Assembly (NCBI GenBank): GCA_026713405.1
Contig: JAPOON010000119.1
Coordinates: 1-5,198, forward strand
From: Gammaproteobacteria bacterium
GTDB lineage: Bacteria; Pseudomonadota; Gammaproteobacteria; Pseudomonadales; Azotimanducaceae_A
Reading direction: 5' to 3'
Length of the DNA stretch: 5,198 nt
Under the pieces are notes generated by a model. That model ran no database searches, had not been told where the DNA came from, and saw nothing but the letters and a program-made list of their open reading frames with translations. Below are positions 5,170 through 5,198 of this stretch, piece by piece. Position numbers and translations under genes: made by a program. Each line of letters opens with the position of its first letter. Position 1 is the stretch's first letter.

Positions 5170-5198
5170 ATTGCTCTCCGGCCGCACCCTGCACTAGC

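Larger units (their letters stand above)
4977..5198. mobile_element. Palindromic element of about 212 bp between CTAG flanks (MITE-like or dispersed repeat)
   Basis: A block bounded by GCTAGTGC (4977-4984) and its reverse complement GCACTAGC (5191-5198), the last bases of the window. If CTAG at 4978-4981 and 5194-5197 is a target duplication, the element proper is 4982-5193, with ends TGC and GCA; beyond those bases the terminal repeat is poor. CTAG-type 4-bp targets are known for IS5-group elements, but no IS family could be assigned. Inside are two large hairpins (listed separately) and one ORF of 63 codons; there is no room for a full transposase. It interrupts the 5' end of anmK, which implies recent mobility or an assembly break at a repeat. 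The window ending exactly at the second arm also fits a repeated sequence. Alternatives are an intergenic repeat of the REP or BIME kind, or a structured RNA. Confidence 0.55.

Overview
The window looks like a piece of the chromosome of a GC-rich gammaproteobacterium. The best clues are the run DUF6776-type protein, bactofilin, ErpA with AnmK convergent to it (an order I recall from Pseudomonas and relatives), the use of HemJ as protoporphyrinogen oxidase, and the typical proteobacterial HemL. These family assignments come from reading the translated motifs; no database search was made.

Layout. Positions 1-1993 hold a minus-strand operon read right to left: hemJ (1541-1993), hemL (251-1534) and the first 75 codons of a PfkB-family, adenosine-kinase-like gene (1-225) that runs off the left edge. 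HemJ and HemL catalyse a late and an early step of haem synthesis. A divergent intergenic region (about 1994-2251) separates this operon from a plus-strand series: a membrane-anchored coiled-coil DUF6776-type protein (2252-2941), a bactofilin (3017-3427) and the iron-sulfur carrier erpA (3476-3811), which has its own TATAAT box. Convergent to erpA is anmK (3896-about 4975, minus), the anhydro-muropeptide-sugar kinase of peptidoglycan recycling.

The unusual part is the right end. Positions 4977-5198 form a compact, highly palindromic block bounded by GCTAGTGC on the left and its reverse complement GCACTAGC at the very last bases. Inside is a 20-bp perfect inverted repeat (24 positions with one wobble) around a 50-nt loop, overlapped by a second GGCGCGCC hairpin. 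I read it as a non-autonomous mobile or dispersed repeat element. It abuts anmK exactly where the start codon should be: the anmK frame has no ATG, GTG or TTG ahead of its essential GTSVDG motif, and the best remaining start is CTG at 4975. A 63-codon ORF inside the element has a good Shine-Dalgarno site and stops 2 nt before that CTG, so translation of anmK may now depend on the element.

Functionally the window combines haem synthesis, Fe-S cluster delivery and cell-envelope functions (bactofilin, DUF6776 protein, AnmK). Apart from the right-end element, and odd residues in the kinase fragment at the left edge, it is an ordinary housekeeping region. No tRNA, rRNA, CRISPR array or complete transposase gene was seen.
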